DNA of 64,000 nt from Streptomyces sp. Tue 6430 (lineage in GTDB: Bacteria; Actinomycetota; Actinomycetes; Streptomycetales; Streptomycetaceae). The translations under genes and the position numbers were made by a program. This document shows, one piece after another, positions 44,490 through 53,830 of the stretch. The notes beneath the pieces were generated by a model. That model was not told the origin of the DNA. It did no database searches and saw nothing but the letters and a program-made list of their open reading frames with translations. Location of the stretch: positions 1 to 64,000 of the forward strand of contig JAKGSH010000007.1 of NCBI GenBank assembly GCA_021568835.1. Reading direction: 5' to 3'. Each line of letters opens with the position of its first letter. Position 1 is the stretch's first letter.

Positions 44490-45482
44490 TCAGCCGTTGA
44501 TCACCGCGTCGATGCGGGCCAGTTCGTCCGCCTCGAACTCCAGGTTGTCCAGGGCGCCGACGCTGTCCTCGATCTGCCGGGCGCTGCTCGCGCCGACCAG
44601 CGCGGAGGTGACCCGGCCGCCGCGCAGCACCCAGGCCAGGGCGAGCTGGGCCAGCGACTGGCCGCGGGACCTGGCGATGTCGTCGAGGGCGCGGAGCTTG
44701 CCCACCAGTTCACCGGTGAGGGCGTCGGAGTTCAGGAAGGGGCTGTCGCTCGCGGCCCGCGAGTCCTCCGGGATGCCGTCGAGGTAGCGGGCGGTGAGCA
44801 CGCCCTGCTCCAGCGGGGAGAAGACGATGGAGCCGACCTGGAGCTCGTCCAGCGCGTCCAGCAGGCCCTCGCTCTCGGGCCGTCGGTCGAGCATCGAGTA
44901 GCGCGGCTGGTGGATGAGCAGCGGGGTGCCCAGCTCGCCCAGGATGCGGGCGGCCTCGCGGGTCTGCTCGGCCGAGTAGTTGGAGACGCCGACGTACAGC
45001 GCCTTGCCCTGCTGGACCGCGGAGTGCAGGGCGCCCATCGTCTCCTCCAGCGGAGTCTCCGGGTCGGGGCGGTGCGAGTAGAAGACGTCGACGTATTCCA
45101 GGCCCATCCGCTGCAGGCTCTGGTCCAGCGAGGACAGCACGTACTTGCGCGAGCCCCACTCGCCGTAGGGGCCCGGCCACATCAGATAGCCGGCCTTGGT
45201 GGAGATCACCAGTTCGTCGCGGTACGGCGCGAAGTCGGCCTTCAGGAACTCGCCCAGCGCGGACTCGGCGGCGCCGGGCGGCGGGCCGTAGTTGTTCGCC
45301 AGGTCGAAGTGGGTGATGCCGAGGTCGAAGGCGCGGCGCAGGATGGCCCGCTGGGTCTCCACGGGACGGTCGGGCCCGAAGTTGTGCCACAGTCCGAGCG
45401 ACAGCGCGGGGAGCTTCAGGCCACTGCGTCCGGTGCGCCGGTAGGGCATGTGCGCGTAGCGGTCGGGGTGTGCGGTGTACAA
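44490..45482 (-). CDS. Aldo/keto reductase (YghZ-like)
   Basis: 330 residues. A TTG at 45482 is chosen because GGAG lies 5 bases before it. ATG 45447 lacks a ribosome site. Catalytic tetrad elements Asp and Tyr (ITHFDLANNYGPPPG), Lys (LVISTKAGYLMWPG) and His (VDVFYSHRPDPETP) are in place, with the NADPH-binding end TSALVGASSARQIEDSVGAL. The long GYLMWPGPYGEWGSRKYVLS insert is typical of the YghZ group, which reduces L-glyceraldehyde 3-phosphate or methylglyoxal. Divergent from a LysR regulator that probably controls it. Confidence 0.93.
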   Translation of the reverse strand: MYTAHPDRYAHMPYRRTGRSGLKLPALSLGLWHNFGPDRPVETQRAILRRAFDLGITHFDLANNYGPPPGAAESALGEFLKADFAPYRDELVISTKAGYLMWPGPYGEWGSRKYVLSSLDQSLQRMGLEYVDVFYSHRPDPETPLEETMGALHSAVQQGKALYVGVSNYSAEQTREAARILGELGTPLLIHQPRYSMLDRRPESEGLLDALDELQVGSIVFSPLEQGVLTARYLDGIPEDSRAASDSPFLNSDALTGELVGKLRALDDIARSRGQSLAQLALAWVLRGGRVTSALVGASSARQIEDSVGALDNLEFEADELARIDAVING

Positions 45483-45626
45483 CGCGACTCCAGGAGGGGG
45501 TTGGCTCGGAAGACCGGTCCCGGCAACCGTAGGCCGGTCACGGGACCGTCACCCACTCTCACCCCGCCCGCGGGCAGTGGTCCAACAGAAGAATCCGATG
45601 GAATTCAGCGGATAGGCTTCTCAATC

Positions 45627-46514
45627 ATGGAACTGCGCCACCTCCAGCACTTCGTCGCGGTCGCCGAGGACCAGCACTTCACCCGGGCCGCCGAACGCCT
45701 GATGGTCTCCCAGTCGGGACTGTCGGCGTCCATCCGCGCGCTCGAACGGGAGCTGCGGGCACCCCTGTTCGTCCGTACGACCCGCCGGGTGACGCTGACC
45801 GAGGCGGGCCGCGCGCTGCTGGCGGAGGCGGAACGGATCCTGGTGCAGGTGCGCGCCGCGCACGAGGCGGTGGCGGCCGTGCAGGGCGTGGTGCGCGGCA
45901 CCCTCTCGGTGGGCACCGAGCAGTGCATCGCCGGGGTGCACGTGGCGGGGCTGCTGGCCGCGTTCCGGCGGCGCCACCCGGACGTGGAGATCCGGCTCCG
46001 GCAGTCCGGTTCGGGCGCGCTCGCCGAGGAGGTGGCCGCCGGACGGCTGGACCTGGCCTTCGCCTACCGCACGCAGGCGGACAGCGACCAGCTGCGTTCC
46101 GCCTCGCTCACCGGCGAGCCGATGTACGTGCTGTGCCACCCCGACCACCGGCTCGCCGGCGCCGCGGCCGCGCCGGCCCCGGCCGACGTCGCCGACGAGG
46201 TGTTCGTCGACTTCCACCCCGACTGGGGCCCGCGCCGCGCCACCGACGCGGCCTTCGCGGCGGCCGGGGTCCGCCGGACGGTCGCGCTGGAGGTCAACGA
46301 CGTGCACAGTCTGCTGGACCTGGTGGACGAGAACCTCGGCGTCGCCGTCGTACCGCGCCACTTCCGGCACAAGCGGGAGGCGCTCACCGCGCTGCCCCTG
46401 AAGGGGACGGGCGAGGTGGTGTACGAGACGGTCGCCCTGCTGCCGCCCGCCCGGGCGACCAGCCCGGCGGCACGCGCCCTGATGGCCCTGCTGGAGACGG
46501 AGCGCGGCAGGTAG
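45627..46514 (+). CDS. LysR-family regulator
   Basis: 295 residues from ATG 45627. N-terminal winged helix MELRHLQHFVAVAEDQHFTR, AAERLMVSQSGLSASIRALE, then the linker helix and a periplasmic-binding-like effector domain (GTLSVGTEQCIAGVHVAGLL to VVPRHFRHKREALTALPL). It is transcribed away from the aldo/keto reductase gene across 144 bp, the usual arrangement for a LysR protein and its target. Effector unknown. Confidence 0.92.
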   Translation: MELRHLQHFVAVAEDQHFTRAAERLMVSQSGLSASIRALERELRAPLFVRTTRRVTLTEAGRALLAEAERILVQVRAAHEAVAAVQGVVRGTLSVGTEQCIAGVHVAGLLAAFRRRHPDVEIRLRQSGSGALAEEVAAGRLDLAFAYRTQADSDQLRSASLTGEPMYVLCHPDHRLAGAAAAPAPADVADEVFVDFHPDWGPRRATDAAFAAAGVRRTVALEVNDVHSLLDLVDENLGVAVVPRHFRHKREALTALPLKGTGEVVYETVALLPPARATSPAARALMALLETERGR

Positions 46515-46596
46515 GACCCGGCCGGCGGGCCGTGCCGGACGGGCCCGAGGGGAGGGAGGGGCGGCGCCGGGGCGGCGGGTGCGCGATGGTGGACGT

Positions 46597-47112
46597 ATGC
46601 ATGCCAAGGACATCCTCATCGACGGCTACGGCCGCGTCCGGGAAGAGGTCCACGCCGCCGTCGCGGACCTCGGCCCGGACGACCTCGCCGCCCGGCCGGC
46701 CGCCGGGGCGAACCCGGTCGCCTGGCTGGTCTGGCACCTCACCCGCGTCCAGGACGACCACGTGGCCGACGCCTTCGGGCTCGACCAGGTGTGGCTCTCA
46801 CAGGACTGGGAGGAACGGTTCGGCCTGCGTCTGCCGCGCCGGGACACCGGGTACGGGCACAGCGCGGCGCAGGTCGCCGAGGTGCGGGTCGCCGACGGCG
46901 GCCTGCTGACCGGGTACCACGACGCCGTCCACGCGCAGACCCTGCGGGCGCTGCGCGGGGTGAGCGCGGCGGACCTGGAGCGCGTCGTGGACGAGCGCTG
47001 GGACCCGCCGGTCACGCTCGGCGTGCGCCTGGTCAGCGTCCTGTCCGACGACCTCCAGCACGTCGGACAGGCCGCCTACGTGCGCGGGCTGCTTCAGAGC
47101 GCGGCCGCGTAG
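46597..47112 (+). CDS. DinB-family (DUF664) protein
   Basis: 171 residues from ATG 46597. A four-helix bundle with the three metal-binding histidines of DinB proteins: [28 protein letters not shown] and [15 protein letters not shown]. In actinomycetes many relatives are mycothiol-dependent transferases or detoxifying enzymes. The 3' end overlaps the convergent adenosine deaminase gene by 19 bp, so both stop codons lie inside the other gene. Confidence 0.88.
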   Translation: MHAKDILIDGYGRVREEVHAAVADLGPDDLAARPAAGANPVAWLVWHLTRVQDDHVADAFGLDQVWLSQDWEERFGLRLPRRDTGYGHSAAQVAEVRVADGGLLTGYHDAVHAQTLRALRGVSAADLERVVDERWDPPVTLGVRLVSVLSDDLQHVGQAAYVRGLLQSAAA

Positions 47113-48164
47113 CCCGGCAGGACGACGTCCTCGATGAGTGCCTCGCGCTCGTCGAACGGGAGGAAGGCGCTCTTGAGGGCGTTCACGGTGACGGTGCGCA
47201 GGTCCTCGACCGTCCAGCCCGCCTCCTCGACCAGCAGCGACATCTCGCGCGTCATCGTCGTCCCCGAGACCAGACGGTTGTCGGTGTTGAGGGTGACGCG
47301 GAAGCCGAGGTCCTTCAGCGCGGTGATCGGGTGCTCGGCGATGGAGGTGGCGGCGCCGGTCTGGAGGTTGGACGTCGGGCACATCTCCAGCGCGACACGG
47401 CGGTCCCGCACCCAGCCGGCCAGGCGGCCGAGCTTGCCGTCGACGATGTCGTCGGTGATGCGCACGCCGTGGCCGATGCGCTGGGCGCCGCAGACCTGGA
47501 GGGCCTGGTGGATGCTGGGCAGGCCGTGCGCCTCGCCGGCGTGGATGGTGAAGGGGACGTTCTCGCGGCGCAGGTGCGCGAAGGCGTCCAGGTGGTCGGC
47601 GGGCGGGAAGCCGTCCTCGGCGCCGGCGATGTCGAAGCCGACGACGCCGGCGTCCCGGAAGGCGACCGCGAGGTCGGCGGTGGCACGGGTCCGGTCGAAC
47701 ATCCGCATGCCGCACAGCAGGGTGCCGACGCGGACCGGGGTGCCGGCGGCGGCCGCCCTGGCCATGCCGGCCGCGAGGCCCTCCTGGACGGCCTCGACGA
47801 CCTCGGCCAGGGTGAGGCCGCCGTCGAGCATCAGCTCGGGGGCGTAGCGCACCTCGCCGTAGACGACGCCGTCCGCGGCCAGGTCGAGGACGTACTCCTC
47901 CGCCGTGCGCAGCAGGCCCTCGCGGGTCTGCATGACGGCGAGGGTGTGCTCGAAGGTCGCTATGTACCGGACCAGGTCACCGGAGTCGGCGGCCTCGACG
48001 TACCAGGCGGCCAGCTCCTGCGGGTCCGTGGTCGGCAGGGTGTGGCCGAGCTCGGCCGCCAGCTCGACGACGGTGGCGGGGCGCAGACCGCCGTCGAGGT
48101 GGTCGTGCAGGACGGCCTTGGGGAGCCGACGGAGGGTGGCGGAGTCTACGCGCGTAGCGGTCAT
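47094..48164 (-). CDS. add: Adenosine deaminase
   Basis: 356 residues from ATG 48164 with AGGAAAG about 10 bases upstream. Zinc ligands lie in [14 protein letters not shown] (two His) and the catalytic Glu in [14 protein letters not shown] further His follows in QRIGHGVRI and an Asp in [13 protein letters not shown]. It converts adenosine or deoxyadenosine to inosine in purine salvage. The usual SxNTDDP motif is NTDNRLVSG, as in other streptomycete copies. Frame intact. Confidence 0.95.
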   Translation of the reverse strand: MTATRVDSATLRRLPKAVLHDHLDGGLRPATVVELAAELGHTLPTTDPQELAAWYVEAADSGDLVRYIATFEHTLAVMQTREGLLRTAEEYVLDLAADGVVYGEVRYAPELMLDGGLTLAEVVEAVQEGLAAGMARAAAAGTPVRVGTLLCGMRMFDRTRATADLAVAFRDAGVVGFDIAGAEDGFPPADHLDAFAHLRRENVPFTIHAGEAHGLPSIHQALQVCGAQRIGHGVRITDDIVDGKLGRLAGWVRDRRVALEMCPTSNLQTGAATSIAEHPITALKDLGFRVTLNTDNRLVSGTTMTREMSLLVEEAGWTVEDLRTVTVNALKSAFLPFDEREALIEDVVLPGYAAAL

Positions 48165-48234
48165 GGTGGATCTTTCCTCGGGCAGGGGGTGAGCGGGGTG
48201 CGGGGCCGCGGGAGGGGCCGGCGGGCCGGTCGGG

Positions 48235-48636
48235 TCAGCCCGGCCGGTCGGCGGGCTGGAGCAGGTCCCAGCGGTTCCCGTACAGGTCCCGGAAGACGGC
48301 GACGGAGCCGTACGGCTCGTGGCGGGGCTCCTCCAGGAAGGTCACGCCGGCGGCGCGCATCCGGGCGTGATCCCCCGCGAAGTCGTCGGTGTGCAGGAAG
48401 AAGCCGACCCGCCCGCCGGTCTGGTCGCCGACCCGGGAGCGCTGAGCGTCGCCCTTGGCCCTGGCCAGCAGCAGGCCGGTGCCGTCCTGGTGGCCGCCGG
48501 GCCGCACGACGACCCAGCGCGATCCGTCGGGACGCACCGCGTCCTCGGCCAGGTGGAAACCGACGGCCTCGGTGTAGAAGCGGATCGCCTCGTCGTAGTC
48601 GTCGACGACGAGGGTGACCAGCGCGATGCGGCTCAT
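48235..48636 (-). CDS. Glyoxalase/VOC-family protein
   Basis: 133 residues from ATG 48636 with AAAGG upstream. [20 protein letters not shown] and [20 protein letters not shown] form the first half, [20 protein letters not shown] and [19 protein letters not shown] the second, with the [12 protein letters not shown] metal-side motif. The group covers glyoxalases, dioxygenases and resistance proteins. Substrate not evident. Confidence 0.9.
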   Translation of the reverse strand: MSRIALVTLVVDDYDEAIRFYTEAVGFHLAEDAVRPDGSRWVVVRPGGHQDGTGLLLARAKGDAQRSRVGDQTGGRVGFFLHTDDFAGDHARMRAAGVTFLEEPRHEPYGSVAVFRDLYGNRWDLLQPADRPG

Positions 48637-48739
48637 CGGGACCTTTCGGGAGAGCTGATTAGCGGGAGAGGTTATACGTAAAACCTGACGGACGCCAGTC
48701 GCTTCCGGAGGAACCCGGTCCAGCCTGGGCTCGCGCCGT

Positions 48740-49205
48740 GAGCAGGGGGAAGCCGCGGCCGGATCGCCCACGGCCGGGGACGCGGGGGTCTTCGCGGATG
48801 CGGCGGCCGACGCCGTGGCCGCGGAAGTCGGCCGGCGTGCCGCAGCTCGCCGCGCGGGCGACGCTGTCGACGGCGTGCGGGATGCCGCCGACGCGACTGC
48901 CGACCGGGGCGGCGGCGAGGCCCGCGTCGAGTGCCCGCCGGGGCGCGTCGATCGGGTCGAGGCCGCCGGGACGGGGAGTGCCGACGGCGACGGCGACGGC
49001 GACGGGGACGGCCGACGGGGACGGCCGCGTCGCCGGTCCCGCCGTCGAGCCGGGCGCCGCGGTCGACGCCCACCGGGTCACCGTCCCGCAACCGCTGGTC
49101 GGTGGTCGGTGGTCGGTGGTCGGTAGGGATGCTGTACGGGACGGCGTCGTCGACCGAGGTGCGGATCACGGCGGGGAGGGGGACCGGGGCGAAGGACGGC
49201 CGGTA
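48740..49205 (-). pseudogene. Methionine aminopeptidase remnant with two simple-repeat insertions
   Basis: Reading leftward, YRPSFAPVPLPAVIRTSVDD, then RLRDGDPVGVDRGARLDGGT and GDAAV, then after a frame change VGTPRPGGLDPIDAPRRALD, VGSRVGGIPHAVDSVARAAS and GTPADFRGHGVGRRIREDPR match type I methionine aminopeptidases. One metal Asp (GTGD) and the His of GHGVGRR are still seen. The Glu-Pro-Met ligand and all that follows are gone. The N-terminal 80 residues are also unrecognisable. A TGGTCGG repeat (49096-49123) and a GACGGC-type repeat (about 48978-49025) interrupt the homology. This is a decayed paralogue, not the housekeeping gene. Confidence 0.65.
49096..49123. repeat. 7-bp tandem repeat, four copies
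   Basis: TGGTCGG is repeated four times without error inside the methionine aminopeptidase remnant. Confidence 0.93.
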
Positions 49206-49424
49206 CCCGTCGATGCGGTCGACGCCGAGGCCGACCGCCTCGCGCGGGACGGCGATCGACCGGGCGCGGTCGCCCGGTGCGCCGAGATGGAAGGCGGCGC
49301 CCGGCGGCCGCATCGTGCCGAGGCCGATGCGACCGACGGGCGTGCCGCCGGGTTTCCCGGTGCCCGCGGCATCCGCGGTGCCCGAACCGGGGTGATCGGC
49401 GGAGCGCCGACCAGGCCCCCGGGT

Positions 49425-50315
49425 TCAGCAGTAGAGGTTGCCCCCCGGGGAGACGCCCAGGATCTGGGCGAACTGCTGGTACTTGGTCACCCGGCTCTGC
49501 ACCTGCGCCGGGTTCTTGCCGTCGCACTCCAGAGAGCCGTTGATGGAGCGTATGGTCTGGCCGAATCCGGCACCGTCGACCATGGCGTTGTGCGGGGTCA
49601 TGGTGCCGGGGCCGCTCTGGGTGTTCCAGTACCACAGGGCCGTCTTCCAGGCCACGGCCGCGTCGTTCTGCACCAGCCAGGGGTTGTTGAGGAGGTCGAT
49701 GCCGAGCGCGTCGCCCGCGGCCTTGTAGTTGAAGTTCCAGCTGAGCTGGATGGGGCCGCGCCCGTAGTAGGCGGCCTGGCCGGCCGGGCAGCCGTACCAC
49801 TGGCTCCAGTCGCAGTAGTGCGGGTAGTTCGCGGTGTTCTGCTCGACGACGTGCACCAGACCGCCGGTCTCGTGACCGACGTTGGCGAGGAAGGCCGCCG
49901 CCTCCTGCTTCTTGGTGGTGTCGCTGCCGGTGGTGGTGAAGCCGGGGTAGGCACCGAGGGCGGCAGTGAGGCCGCTGTAGGAGTAGAAGGAGTTCCGGCC
50001 CGGGAACATCTGGTTGAACTGCGCCTCGGTGACCACGAAGCTGCCGACCGGCGTGCCGGGGCCGGTGTCACAGGCGTACGGCTCCCAGTACCAGGTGCTG
50101 ATGACGGGGTCGTAGCCCGGGTTGTCGTGCTCGGCCACGTAGGCCCTGCCGTCGGTGTAGCGGACGATGTCGCCGGTGCGGTAGGCCTTGCCGGCCACCC
50201 AGCCGGGATAGCTCGAACAGGCTGCGGCGGACGCGCTCGTGGCCGGCAGGAGCACCGGCACGGCACCGGAGAGGACGAGTGCGGTCACGACCGCGGAGAT
50301 ACGGCGCCTCGACAC
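49425..50315 (-). CDS. GH19 chitinase with N-terminal chitin-binding module
   Basis: 296 residues. GTG 50315 has AAGGAG 8 bases upstream. Signal peptide to about residue 31. A CBM5/12-type module of about 50 residues follows (CSSYPGWVAGKAYRTGDIVR, STWYWEPYAC). The GH19 catalytic domain starts at VVTEAQFNQMFPGRNSFYSY. Catalytic Glu residues are in LANVGHETGGLVHVVE, and GRGPIQLSWNFNYKAAGDAL is the family signature. It hydrolyses chitin with inversion. The upstream TGGTCTGTACCA box suggests DasR control by N-acetylglucosamine. Confidence 0.95.
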   Translation of the reverse strand: MSRRRISAVVTALVLSGAVPVLLPATSASAAACSSYPGWVAGKAYRTGDIVRYTDGRAYVAEHDNPGYDPVISTWYWEPYACDTGPGTPVGSFVVTEAQFNQMFPGRNSFYSYSGLTAALGAYPGFTTTGSDTTKKQEAAAFLANVGHETGGLVHVVEQNTANYPHYCDWSQWYGCPAGQAAYYGRGPIQLSWNFNYKAAGDALGIDLLNNPWLVQNDAAVAWKTALWYWNTQSGPGTMTPHNAMVDGAGFGQTIRSINGSLECDGKNPAQVQSRVTKYQQFAQILGVSPGGNLYC

Positions 50316-50451
50316 GGGATCAACTCCTTCACGGAGCACGGCCGTCCCCGGCGCAGGGCAGGGCGGAGCCGGCCTCGTGCGCGTACCGGAGGAGCCGGTC
50401 GCGGCTCGGGGGCGGCCGTGGTGGGGGGTGTGGAGGCACACTCAACCGCTT

Positions 50452-50482
50452 TGGTCTGTACCAGTCAAGGGTGTAGACCAGT
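50452..50482 (-). promoter_or_regulatory. DasR-like site in the chitinase promoter
   Basis: TGGTCTGTACCA (50452-50463) differs from the TGGTCTAGACCA palindrome bound by DasR at two central bases. A second half, GTGTAGACCAGT (50471-50482), lies 7 bp on. Such paired 12-bp elements are typical of streptomycete chitinase promoters. The site is about 140 bp before the start codon. Confidence 0.65.
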
Positions 50483-50510
50483 CGTCCCGGCCGGGCCGCG
50501 GCCGGGACGA
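50482..50510. terminator. Hairpin between chitinase promoter and 22-bp repeats
   Basis: TCGTCCCGGCC and GGCCGGGACGA form an 11-bp perfect stem with a 7-base loop. It may insulate the chitinase promoter from aldehyde dehydrogenase transcription arriving from the right. Confidence 0.45.
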
Positions 50511-50515
50511 CTGCC

Positions 50516-50578
50516 CGAGGTGTCACTGCCGACCGTCCGAGGTGTCACTGCCGACCGTCCGAGGTGTCACTGCCGACC
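50516..50578. repeat. 22-bp tandem repeat, three copies
   Basis: Units at 50516-50537, 50538-50559 and 50560-50578 (unit begins CGAGGTGTCACTGCCGACCG). The first two are identical and the third is shortened. Confidence 0.95.
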
Positions 50579-50713
50579 GACAGGGGGCGTCGTCGACCGC
50601 GAGGGGCCCCGTCGGCCATCCGGATCTCCCGTCGGGTGCCCGGGGACCCTGGGGCCCCCGGAACCTCCCGCGGCCCGGGAGGACGGCCCTGCTCGGCCGC
50701 CCTGCTCGGCGGC

Positions 50714-52036
50714 TCAGCCCAGCGGCTTCTCCAGCACCGCCTTGCGGTGGCTGAAGGTCTCCATCGAGTAGCGGCCGTGGTAGTTGCCCATGCCGCTCTC
50801 CCCCACTCCGCCGAACGGCAGGTCGGAGACGGTGAGATGGGCGAGCGGCAGGCCGTGGCCGAGGCCGCCGGAGGAGGTCTCGGCGGCGATGCGCGCGCGG
50901 GTCTCCTCGGAGCCGGAGAAGACGTACAGCGCGAGGGGCTTGTCGCGGTCGTTGACGAACGCGATCGCCGCGTCGAGGTCGTCGACGGTCACGATCGGCA
51001 GGATCGGGCCGAAGATCTCCTCCCCCATGACGGGCGAGGCGGGGTCGACGTCGGCCAGGACGGTCGGCGCGATGTACTTGTCCGCGCGGTCGCTGCCGCC
51101 GCCGACCACGACGCGGCCGGAGCCGAGCAGGCCGGTGAGCCGGTCGAAGTGACGCTCGTTGACGATCCGGCCGTACTCGCCGGAGGTCTGCGGGTCGGCG
51201 CCGTAGACCTTCTCGACGGCCTGGGCGAGGAGAGGCTCCAGGGCGGCGGCGGTCGCGGGGTCGGTGAGGACGTAGTCGGGGGCGACGCAGGTCTGGCCGG
51301 CGTTGAGGAACTTGCCGCGGGCCAGCCGGTCGGCGACGACGGCGAGGTCGGTGTCGCGGTCGACGAACGCCGGTGACTTGCCGCCGAGTTCGAGGGTGAC
51401 CGGGGTGAGGTGCTCGGCGGCGGCCCGCATCACGATGCGGCCGACGGTGCCGTTGCCGGTGTAGAAGATGTGGTCGAACCGTTCGGCCAGCAGGGCCGTG
51501 GTCTCCGGGACGCCGCCCTCGACGACGGCGACCGCGTCGGTGTCGAGGTGGGCGGGCAGCAGCCGGGCCAGCGCGGCGGAGGTGGCCGGGGCCAGCTCGC
51601 TGGGCTTGACGACGACGGCGTTGCCCGCGGCGAGGGCGCCGACGAGCGGGGCGAGCAGCAGCTGGGCGGGGTAGTTCCAGGGCGCGATGACGAGAACGAC
51701 GCCGAGCGGGTCGTACTGGGTCCAGGCACGGGCGTCGGCGCCGAGGTGGGCGGGGGCCGGGGCGGGCTCGGGGCGCAGCCAGTCGTCGAGGTGGTCGAGG
51801 GTGTGGTCGATCTCGCGGACCGTGAAGTCGATCTCGGTGCGGTAGGCCTCCGTGGCGCTCTTGCCGAGGTCGGCATGAAGGGCGGCGGCCAGGTCCTCGC
51901 CCCGTTCGGTGAGCATCTCGCGCAGGCGGCGCAGCTGTCCGGTCCGCCAGGCGACGGGCTTGGTGCGGCCGGTGCGGAAGGTGGCGCGCAGCCGGGCGAC
52001 GACGTCGGCGGGCTGCGCGGAGGTGGCGGTGTTCAC
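50714..52036 (-). CDS. Aldehyde dehydrogenase
   Basis: 440 residues from GTG 52036. NAD-binding [20 protein letters not shown], general base Glu in [17 protein letters not shown] and nucleophile Cys in [18 protein letters not shown]. It ends [20 protein letters not shown]. The short length and GMGNYHG ending place it with class-3-like, coniferyl/fatty-aldehyde dehydrogenases. Upstream AT-rich DNA (52090-52135) holds the promoter. It is flanked by an ATATG...CATAT inverted element that might be an operator. Confidence 0.93.
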   Translation of the reverse strand: MNTATSAQPADVVARLRATFRTGRTKPVAWRTGQLRRLREMLTERGEDLAAALHADLGKSATEAYRTEIDFTVREIDHTLDHLDDWLRPEPAPAPAHLGADARAWTQYDPLGVVLVIAPWNYPAQLLLAPLVGALAAGNAVVVKPSELAPATSAALARLLPAHLDTDAVAVVEGGVPETTALLAERFDHIFYTGNGTVGRIVMRAAAEHLTPVTLELGGKSPAFVDRDTDLAVVADRLARGKFLNAGQTCVAPDYVLTDPATAAALEPLLAQAVEKVYGADPQTSGEYGRIVNERHFDRLTGLLGSGRVVVGGGSDRADKYIAPTVLADVDPASPVMGEEIFGPILPIVTVDDLDAAIAFVNDRDKPLALYVFSGSEETRARIAAETSSGGLGHGLPLAHLTVSDLPFGGVGESGMGNYHGRYSMETFSHRKAVLEKPLG

Positions 52037-52175
52037 GGTGCCTCGCTGGTGGTGCGCGGGCTTCTCAGCCCTGGGTACGGATGGCGAGCGGTCGGCTCGG
52101 TGTATATGCCAACCTTTCATGCACCAAAACATATTCCCCGGCTCGGCGCTTTCCCGCGCGGGCCTGCCGCCGGGA

Positions 52176-53363
52176 TCAGCGGGGCGGTTCGCCGCGGCGC
52201 CGGTCGAGGTGGGCCCGCTCGGCCGGGCTGTCGGTGAGCGCGAGCGCGCGCTCGTACGCGCGCACCGCCTCGGGAGTGCGGCCCAGCCGGCGGAGCAGGT
52301 CGGCGCGGACCGCGTGCCACACGTGGTAGCCGTCGAGGCCGAGCGCGTCCACGAGGTCGAGGGCCTGGCGCGGACCCTGCGTCTCGGCCACGGCGACCGC
52401 CCGGTTGAGGGCCACGACCGGGCTCGGGGCGACGGCCGTCAGCTGGTCGTACAGCCGCAGGATCTGGCCCCAGTCGGTGGCACCGGCGGTCGGCGCGTCG
52501 CTGTGGACGGCCTGGATCGCGGCCTGGATCTGGTACGGACCGGGCCGGTCGCGGCGCAGACAGCGGCGGACCAGGTCCTGGCCCTCCGCGATCAGGTCGC
52601 AGCCCCAACGCCCGCGGTCCTGCTCGGGCAGCGGCACCAGTTCCCCGTGCGCGCCCCGGCGGGCCGGCCGGCGCGACTCGACGAGCAGCATGAGCGCGAG
52701 CAGGCCCGACGCCTCGGGCTCGTCCGGCATCAGCTCGACGAGAAGCCGGCCCAGACGTACGGCCTCGTCGCACAGGCCGGGCTCACCCGTGTAGCCCTCG
52801 TTGAAGATCAGGTAGACGACGGCCAGGACGCCCTGGAGCCGGTCGGGCAGGTCGGCGTCGCGGGGCACCCGGTACGGGATCCGCGCGTCGCGGATCTTCG
52901 CCTTGGCGCGGACCAGCCTCTGCGCCATCGTCGGCTCGGGCACGAGGAAGGCACGGGCGATCTGCCGGGTGCTCAGCCCGCCGAGGAGCCGCAGGGTAAG
53001 GGCGACCCGCGCCTGCGGGGCGAGCGCCAGGTGGCAGCAGGTGAAGATCAGCCGGAGCCGGTCGTCGTGCACGGGTCCCTCCTCGGCGGGCGGGGCGGCC
53101 GCGTGCAGCCTGGCGGCCTCGGCGTGCCGGGCGTCCCGGGACGACTCGCGGCGCAGCCGGTCGATCGCCCGGTTGCGGGCGGTGGTGATGATCCAGCCGG
53201 CCGGGCTCGGTGGGACGCCGGTCTCCGGCCAGCGGCGCACGGCCGTGGTGAACGCGTCCTGCACCGCTTCCTCGGCGAGGTCGATGTCGCCGAGGAAGCG
53301 GACGAGGACGGCGACGGCACGGCCGTACTCAGCGCGGAACACGGCCTCGACGTCGAGGGGCAT
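52176..53363 (-). CDS. ECF sigma factor with C-terminal helical extension (ECF42 type)
   Basis: 395 residues. Sigma region 2 ([40 protein letters not shown]) and region 4 ([40 protein letters not shown]) are followed by a 200-residue DUF6596/TPR-like extension ([20 protein letters not shown] to [17 protein letters not shown]). No anti-sigma gene is linked. ATG 53363 shares its A with the stop of the YciI gene upstream. In the ECF42 group the extension itself is thought to regulate activity, and the partner is a YciI/DGPF protein, exactly as here. Confidence 0.93.
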   Translation of the reverse strand: MPLDVEAVFRAEYGRAVAVLVRFLGDIDLAEEAVQDAFTTAVRRWPETGVPPSPAGWIITTARNRAIDRLRRESSRDARHAEAARLHAAAPPAEEGPVHDDRLRLIFTCCHLALAPQARVALTLRLLGGLSTRQIARAFLVPEPTMAQRLVRAKAKIRDARIPYRVPRDADLPDRLQGVLAVVYLIFNEGYTGEPGLCDEAVRLGRLLVELMPDEPEASGLLALMLLVESRRPARRGAHGELVPLPEQDRGRWGCDLIAEGQDLVRRCLRRDRPGPYQIQAAIQAVHSDAPTAGATDWGQILRLYDQLTAVAPSPVVALNRAVAVAETQGPRQALDLVDALGLDGYHVWHAVRADLLRRLGRTPEAVRAYERALALTDSPAERAHLDRRRGEPPR

Positions 53364-53713
53364 CAGGCCTCGCCCATGAAGGGGCGCACCTCGACGGGCA
53401 GGGTGGTGGCCCAGGTCGCGCGGCGGCCCCAGTGCAGGGCGGCGTCCAGGTCCGGGGCCCTGACGACGCAGATCCCGCCGAGGTGTTCCTTGCCCTCGGC
53501 GTACGGCCCGTCGGTGACCAGCACGTCACCGCCCTCGGGCCGCAGCACGGTGGCCGTCTCCGGGCCGTGCAGTCCGCCGGCGAAGACCCAGGCGCCGGCC
53601 TCGCGCAGCTCCTGGTGGAAGGTCTCGAGGTTGCGGCCGATCCGCGCCATCTCCTCCCCGGCGGGGGGCTCTCCGCCGGTGGGGGTGATCACGCTGAGCA
53701 GGTAGTGCTTCAT
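53363..53713 (-). CDS. YciI/DGPF-domain protein linked to the ECF sigma factor
   Basis: 116 residues from ATG 53713 with GGAGG 5 bases upstream. [60 protein letters not shown] and [20 protein letters not shown] carry the DGPF-family signature [10 protein letters not shown] (His/Asp pocket). Its stop overlaps the sigma start (TGATG), so it is the first gene of a coupled pair. It may be a target, sensor or enzyme of the regulon. Confidence 0.9.
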   Translation of the reverse strand: MKHYLLSVITPTGGEPPAGEEMARIGRNLETFHQELREAGAWVFAGGLHGPETATVLRPEGGDVLVTDGPYAEGKEHLGGICVVRAPDLDAALHWGRRATWATTLPVEVRPFMGEA

Positions 53714-53830
53714 GGCGGCCTCCGTGACGCGGTCCACGGCACCGCCGTGCCGCGGTGCCCTTCACCTCCTACACGAACGGAACACCCCCGGATCGACACC
53801 CCGCGCGGCGACACGGGAAGAATCCGGTCC

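Noticed and set aside
44340-44490. Small gene starting GTG 44340 after GGAGG
   Set aside because: The frame begins in a 24-bp duplication and has no stop before running antisense through the aldo/keto reductase gene.
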